From NCBI GenBank assembly GCA_009840625.1, contig VXNJ01000006.1:44125-108124 (forward strand): a DNA stretch of 64,000 nucleotides, written 5' to 3'. The notes under the pieces are model-generated. The model had not been told where the DNA came from, made no database searches, and was given only the letters and a program-made list of their open reading frames with translations. This stretch comes from Chloroflexota bacterium. GTDB lineage: Bacteria; Chloroflexota; UBA11872; VXNJ01. The position numbers and the translations under genes are program-made. How positions within the stretch are numbered: the first letter of the stretch is position 1; each line of letters begins with the position of its first letter. Shown piece by piece: positions 59,547 through 64,000 of this stretch.

Positions 59547-62255
59547 ATGGCAGCCCGCCGACTCCCCAAGCTCCTGCTGGTGGACGCGATGTCGCTGCTG
59601 TTCCGCGCCTACCACTCGATTCCGACCCGGTTCGCCGCGGTCGGCCCGCAGGGGGAACGCGAGCCGACCAACGCCGTCTACGGATTCCTGGCCCAGCTGC
59701 TGCGGGTAGTGGACGACTACGATCCGACTCACGTCGCGATCGCATTTGACTCACCCGGGCCGACGTTTCGGGAATCGATCGATACGCAGTACAAGGCCAA
59801 CCGCGAGGAGCCGCCCGACGATCTGCGTCCGCAGTTCGGTCGCGCCCGCGAACTGGTCGGGGCGCTGGGGATGCCCGACTACGCGCTTTCCGGATTCGAG
59901 GCCGATGACATCCTGGGAACGATCGCCCAGGAAGCGGCCCGGAACGATTTCCACGTTCGCATCTTCTCCGGCGACCGCGATCTGTTCCAACTGATCACCT
60001 CGCGGATCAACGTCTTCTACCCGCAGCCACGGAATCGGCCGAACCAGCTTTACGACCGCGCGGCATTCATGCGGCGCTGGGGCGTCGAGCCGCGCTACCT
60101 GGTCGACATCAAGGCCCTGCAGGGCGATTCTTCCGACAACATCAGCGGAGTGCCCGGGATCGGCGAGAAGACGGCCATTTCGCTGATCAGGGAGTACCGG
60201 GATCTGGACGGAGTGCTCGCGGCGATCGACGAGCTTCCGACGCGGGCCCGAAACGCCCTCAGCAACCCGGACAACCAGGAGCTGGCCCACCTGGGCAAGC
60301 GCCTGGCCACGATTAGGACCGACGCGCCGGTTGAATTCGATCCCCAATCGGCGCGAATCTGGGTCAACGCCGACCCGGCCCGGGTTCGCGCCCTGCTGGA
60401 CGAACTCGGGTTCCAGACCATCCGCCAGCGCCTGCCGTTCGATCTGGATCTGCACACCGACGGGCAGATGTCGCTATTCGGGTCGGGGCGGTCAGAGCCC
60501 GACTGGCGGACCGTGGACGAACCCGGTCTGGCGCGCTCCATGGTCGCCGACCTTTCTTCCGGGGAGACCCCGTCGCTCTTCGGATTGATTCGCGGCGGGC
60601 CGGCCGAGCTGGAGCTCTGCGGACTGGCGGTCAGCCGCCAGGGGGAATCCTGGTGGATCCCCGATCCGCTCGGACTCCTGGAGGAGCTGGGCCCATGGCT
60701 CTCAGATCCGGAGTTGCCCAAGAGTGCCTACGCCAGCAAGGAACTCGGGCGCGCGCTGGCCGCGGCCGGAGTCGAGCTGGGCGGGGTGGAATTTGACGCC
60801 GAAATTGCCGCCCACCTGGCCTCGGGCGGCGAAAACTTCGCCGGCTTGCGGCAGCTGGTCGCACGCAACCTAGATCAGATCAGCTCCCAGTCGGTGCCCG
60901 ACAACGACGGAGTCGTCGATTCGGCCGATTCTTCCCCCGGCGAACCGGTACGCGCCGCCCAGGCCGTCGACCGGATCAGCGAGCGAATATGGCCGCAATT
61001 GCGGGCGCTGGAACTGGAGGACGCCTACCGGCGCATCGAACTGCCGCTGGTACCGGTACTGGCGCGCATGGAGGATCGCGGCGTGGCCATGGACCCCAAG
61101 GTGCTGGATGGCCTAGCAAAGCGGATTGGTAAAGAAAGCGACGAACTGGTGGCCGCGGTGCACGAGGCGGCCGGCGAGGAATTCAACCTGAACTCCACCC
61201 GGGCGCTCGCTCAGGTGTTATACGAAAAGCTTGGATTGCCGGTCCTGGAGAAAACGGGGAGTGGCGCCCCTTCCACGGCCCGGCGGGCGCTCGAACGCCT
61301 GAGCGAGTTGCCGCAGCCCCATCCCATCGTCGAATTGATCAAGCAGTACCGCGAACTCTCGACACTGCTGCGCAGTTACCTGCGCCCGCTGCCGAAACTG
61401 GTCAGTGCCGACGGCCGGATCCATCCCCGCTATTCGCAGATCGGCTCGGTCACCGGGCGCGTGGCGACCCGCAATCCCAATCTGCAGGCCACCCCGGTGC
61501 GCTCGCGGCGCGGACGCGAAATCCGCCACGCCTTCGGGGCCGCCCCGGGGCGCGTCCTGATCTCGGCCGACTACTCGCAGATCGACCTTCGGGTGCTGGC
61601 CCACATCTCGGGCGATAAGAATCTGATTGCCGCCTTCCGCGACGACCTCGACATACACACCGCCACCGCCGCACAGCTATTCGGGACCGGACTCGAGGAG
61701 GTGACCGAGCGGATGCGTGAACAGGCCAAAACGGTCAATTTCGGGATCGTCTACGGGATCACCGCCCATGGCCTTTCGTGGCGCAGCGACCTCGATCTTG
61801 AAGGCTCGGCGGCCTTGATCAATTCCTACTTCGCCCGCTATCCGGGGGTGAAAGCCTACATGGATAACACCAAGGAGCAGGCCCACCGCGACGGATTCAC
61901 CCGCACGTTGGGCGGTCGCCTGCGGCGTCACCACGATCTGGCCATCCGCGGCAATCGCCGGCAGGCGGCCGAGCGCGAGGCCATCAACATGCCGATCCAG
62001 GGAACTTCGGCCGAGATCATGAAGCTGGCCATGATCGACCTGGATCGGCACATACGCGGGCAAAAGATTCCGGCCGAGATCACCCTGCAGATCCATGACG
62101 AGCTGCTCATCGAGGTCGATCCCCGGGCGCTCGATGAATTCATGCCGGCGCTGGTCGAGATCATGAACTCGGCAATGGAGTTGGACGTGCCGCTCAAGAC
62201 CGACGTCGCGGTCGGCCCGAACTGGGCTGAAACCGAACCGATACCCACTGGTTAA
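59547..62255 (+). CDS. polA: DNA polymerase I (proofreading-deficient)
   Basis: A 902-residue Pol I. The N-terminal 5'-3' nuclease is at about 1-290 (LLVDAMSLLFRAYHSIPTRF, FEADDILGTIAQEA, GDSSDNISGVPGIGEKTA). The middle (about 310-470) keeps the 3'-5' exonuclease-like fold but shows no DxE or YxxxD catalytic residues. The polymerase domain is at about 480-902, with motif A LISADYSQIDLRVLAHIS, motif B RMREQAKTVNFGIVYGITAHGL and motif C LQIHDELLIEV. Replicative gap filling and repair. Starts 40 bases after the MMPL gene. Confidence 0.95.
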   Translation: MAARRLPKLLLVDAMSLLFRAYHSIPTRFAAVGPQGEREPTNAVYGFLAQLLRVVDDYDPTHVAIAFDSPGPTFRESIDTQYKANREEPPDDLRPQFGRARELVGALGMPDYALSGFEADDILGTIAQEAARNDFHVRIFSGDRDLFQLITSRINVFYPQPRNRPNQLYDRAAFMRRWGVEPRYLVDIKALQGDSSDNISGVPGIGEKTAISLIREYRDLDGVLAAIDELPTRARNALSNPDNQELAHLGKRLATIRTDAPVEFDPQSARIWVNADPARVRALLDELGFQTIRQRLPFDLDLHTDGQMSLFGSGRSEPDWRTVDEPGLARSMVADLSSGETPSLFGLIRGGPAELELCGLAVSRQGESWWIPDPLGLLEELGPWLSDPELPKSAYASKELGRALAAAGVELGGVEFDAEIAAHLASGGENFAGLRQLVARNLDQISSQSVPDNDGVVDSADSSPGEPVRAAQAVDRISERIWPQLRALELEDAYRRIELPLVPVLARMEDRGVAMDPKVLDGLAKRIGKESDELVAAVHEAAGEEFNLNSTRALAQVLYEKLGLPVLEKTGSGAPSTARRALERLSELPQPHPIVELIKQYRELSTLLRSYLRPLPKLVSADGRIHPRYSQIGSVTGRVATRNPNLQATPVRSRRGREIRHAFGAAPGRVLISADYSQIDLRVLAHISGDKNLIAAFRDDLDIHTATAAQLFGTGLEEVTERMREQAKTVNFGIVYGITAHGLSWRSDLDLEGSAALINSYFARYPGVKAYMDNTKEQAHRDGFTRTLGGRLRRHHDLAIRGNRRQAAEREAINMPIQGTSAEIMKLAMIDLDRHIRGQKIPAEITLQIHDELLIEVDPRALDEFMPALVEIMNSAMELDVPLKTDVAVGPNWAETEPIPTG

Positions 62256-62284
62256 ACGCCAACCGCGACCGGCGACGCCGGGGT

Positions 62285-63289
62285 TCAGCTCTCCACGTTC
62301 TCCTCGCAACCGGTCTCTGCCGACCGCCAGGCCGCTTCGGTCAAGGCCAGGACCTGCATTGCCGCCTCGGCCCCGGCCCTAATCTGGTCGCGACCGCAAA
62401 GCGCGTCGACGAAATTGCGGTCGGGAAGGCTGCCATCCGCCAGCTCGACCGGGAGTTTTTCGTTGGCCACCGACTCAAAATCAATTTCCATGCCCTGCGA
62501 TAGAGGTACCTGGGCGGTCGATCGCATCAGCAGGCGGGCTTTCGAGCCGTAGAAACATATTTCCTCCCACATTGCCGTGGGCGCGTTGCCGATGACGGCG
62601 ATGTTTCCCAGCGCGCCGCCTTCGAACCGCACCGTCAGCGCGGAGTTGACATTCACCTGCAAATCCAGATTCGAGAGTGCGGCGCTTACGGTCGCCGGCC
62701 GCAGCCGCGTCGCGCGAAGGATGAAGTCCAGCAGGTGGCTGCCGGAATCCATCAGCTGACCGCCGGAGGACAGCTCCGGTTCGGCGCGCCAGGTGCCGCG
62801 GATGTTTTCGACCCAACCCTGGCTCTGCCAGGCGGTGACCATCTGCAAGTCGCCCAGCCGCCCGGCGGCGATCTGATCGACCGCGAACATGTATTCGGGC
62901 AGGAAATTGCGCTGATAGGGGATCATCAGCATCCGGCCGGCCAGGTCGCGGGCCGATATCACGCGACGCGCCGCCGCAAGATCGTGCACGAACGGCTTCT
63001 CGCACATCACATGCGCGCCGGCCGCGAAAGCGTCCAGGATGTGACGCTCGTGCAATGCGTGCGGAGTGGAAATCACCACCGCCTCCGGGGACAGCTCGGA
63101 GAGCAATTCGCGGTAGTCGGCAAATCCCTGCACCCGGGCAAGATTGGGAGCCACTTCCCGCGCCAGTTCGATCGCGGCCGCCTGGGGGTCGGCGAAGCCG
63201 ACTATCTCGACCTCATCGAATCCGGCCATACGCTCGATGTGCGATTTCCGCGCCCATCCCCCGCAACCAATAAAGCCGATTCGCGGCAT
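62285..63289 (-). CDS. Gfo/Idh/MocA-family oxidoreductase
   Basis: A 334-residue NAD(P)-dependent sugar or inositol dehydrogenase-like protein. The Rossmann motif is IGFIGCGGWARKSHIERMAG. AVVISTPHALHERHILDAFA leads to the EKP motif in GAHVMCEKPFVHDL. LLDFILRATRLRPATVSAAL and GGALGNIAVIGNAP follow in the C-terminal domain. Convergent with polA. Substrate not predictable. Confidence 0.9.
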   Translation of the reverse strand: MPRIGFIGCGGWARKSHIERMAGFDEVEIVGFADPQAAAIELAREVAPNLARVQGFADYRELLSELSPEAVVISTPHALHERHILDAFAAGAHVMCEKPFVHDLAAARRVISARDLAGRMLMIPYQRNFLPEYMFAVDQIAAGRLGDLQMVTAWQSQGWVENIRGTWRAEPELSSGGQLMDSGSHLLDFILRATRLRPATVSAALSNLDLQVNVNSALTVRFEGGALGNIAVIGNAPTAMWEEICFYGSKARLLMRSTAQVPLSQGMEIDFESVANEKLPVELADGSLPDRNFVDALCGRDQIRAGAEAAMQVLALTEAAWRSAETGCEENVES

Positions 63290-63384
63290 GGCGGCAAACC
63301 CTTCAAGTGGAGATGCGCGACGGTCCGTGGCCGCGCGCGTTCGACCGCCCCTAGGCTAATCCCCGCGCCCGGGTTCGGGTGCCC

Positions 63385-64000
63385 CTAAAGCGCGCCAACC
63401 TTCACTGAGATCGTCCGGGCCCGCAATCTGAGATCCGACAGCAGTTCGCCGCTGACTTCGATCAGCGCCCCGACGCCGAGTTCGGCGCCGGTCACGGCGG
63501 CGTCGGGATCAGAATCTCCGCCCAGGAAAATCACGCGGCCGTCGATCGTCAGGGTGTCTCCGTCGTACGCCTGGACGTAACCGTAGTATTCGAAGTCGGC
63601 CAGGACCACGACCGGCGGCGGGGTCGGTTCGACGGTGGGGGCCGGGGGCGGAGTCTGACCACCGTCTGGCGGCGGATCGGTCGGTGTGGACGGGGTCGAA
63701 GGGGTTTGCGTCGGCGTGGCGGTCGGCTGGTCCGGCGGCGTGGAGGTTTCGGCGGCGATCTCGACCGACTGCGCGATGACGGTCGACTCGTCCTGGCGGA
63801 CGCCGGTGACCGTCGCCGTCGCGCCGACCGCCGGCTCGCCCGAAATCGTCGGGGCCGCGTGTCCCTCGGCCTCCAAGAGCACGGTGGTTTGTCCGATCCG
63901 GAGCGCGCCGCGCCCGATGTCGGTAATCTCCCCGGAAATCTCCACTACCTCGGGTGCGGGTTCCGGAGTGGGCTCGGGAGTCGGCGCCGGTGTCGGGGCC
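63385..64000 (-). CDS. DUF5666-like protein with Pro-rich linkers, 5' end beyond window
   Basis: The frame stays open to the window edge on the minus strand, so this gene is incomplete and begins upstream. The portion seen has PTP/PEP-type linkers (63946-64000 codes for PTPAPTPEPTPEPAPE), then a DUF5666-like beta domain (ISGEITDIGRGALRIGQTTV, TATVTGVRQDESTVIAQSVE). A long PTAT/TPTQTP linker and a second beta domain follow (YYGYVQAYDGDTLTIDGRVI, IEVSGELLSDLRLRART). The apparent start at 63945 is an internal GTG. Probably secreted; function unknown. Confidence 0.75.
   Translation of the reverse strand, partial: APTPAPTPEPTPEPAPEVVEISGEITDIGRGALRIGQTTVLLEAEGHAAPTISGEPAVGATATVTGVRQDESTVIAQSVEIAAETSTPPDQPTATPTQTPSTPSTPTDPPPDGGQTPPPAPTVEPTPPPVVVLADFEYYGYVQAYDGDTLTIDGRVIFLGGDSDPDAAVTGAELGVGALIEVSGELLSDLRLRARTISVKVGAL

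Noticed and set aside
1..64000. CRISPR arrays, insertion sequences, prophage and integrase genes, rRNA
   Set aside because: No regularly spaced repeats, transposase or integrase genes, or rRNA sequence were recognised.

Overview
This is a high-GC bacterial chromosome segment, densely coded, with many GTG and TTG starts, overlapping stop/start codons, and lipoproteins carrying TPEP linkers. The gene set (DUF3604, DUF2961/GH172, a DUF1445 hydro-lyase, a phytanoyl-CoA dioxygenase, a lone molybdopterin subunit, fused MFS/spermidine synthase, DUF4389) suggests an uncultured environmental or host-associated bacterium. Chloroflexota (for example SAR202-like) is my best guess, but that is inference; no rRNA is present to settle it.

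Layout. 1-4.6 kb (minus strand): branched-chain amino acid synthesis, ilvB-ilvN-ilvC-leuA. Two very short ORFs look like attenuation leader peptides, one Val-rich before ilvB and one Leu-rich before leuA. 4.7-13.5 kb: metal-dependent hydrolase, membrane protein, periplasmic-binding-like protein with a His-rich tail, xanthine dehydrogenase-type Mo subunit, HisN-like phosphatase and a DUF3604 protein. 13.5-21.9 kb (plus): rhodanese, MoeB/ThiF, SDR and serine acetyltransferase (a likely sulfur/cysteine group), proS, a threonine synthase-like gene probably read from a CTG start, two paralogous lipoproteins and a DUF1445 protein.

22.9-35.6 kb (minus) is the highlight: a compact RiPP cluster. In transcription order it holds an HlyD-like secretion protein, two NHLM-type ABC transporters (one with a C39 peptidase), an NHLP-leader/squalene-cyclase-repeat fusion, a fused ThiF-YcaO cyclodehydratase, an unrecognised protein, a tryptophan-halogenase-type flavoenzyme and an 83-residue NHLP precursor ending in AG-LCCCW. 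A reasonable model is that YcaO converts the three Cys to thiazolines, the halogenase acts on the terminal Trp, and the C39 transporter cleaves after the AG and exports a roughly five-residue product. The precursor has its own promoter and a downstream hairpin.

35.9-47 kb: an AlkB-like di-iron protein fused to a degenerate GlnE-like nucleotidyltransferase, a fused MFS/spermidine synthase, four tRNA genes (two CAT, Leu-CAG, Ala-GGC), thioredoxin-like proteins, a GH172 protein and a PhyH dioxygenase. 47-51 kb: gap-pgk and a membrane-anchored YvcK. 51-54 kb: the rpmH-rnpA-yidD-yidC-khpB cluster. 54-64 kb: PfkB kinase, mutM, a split xdhC, MMPL transporter, polA, a Gfo/Idh/MocA oxidoreductase and a DUF5666-like protein that runs off the window.
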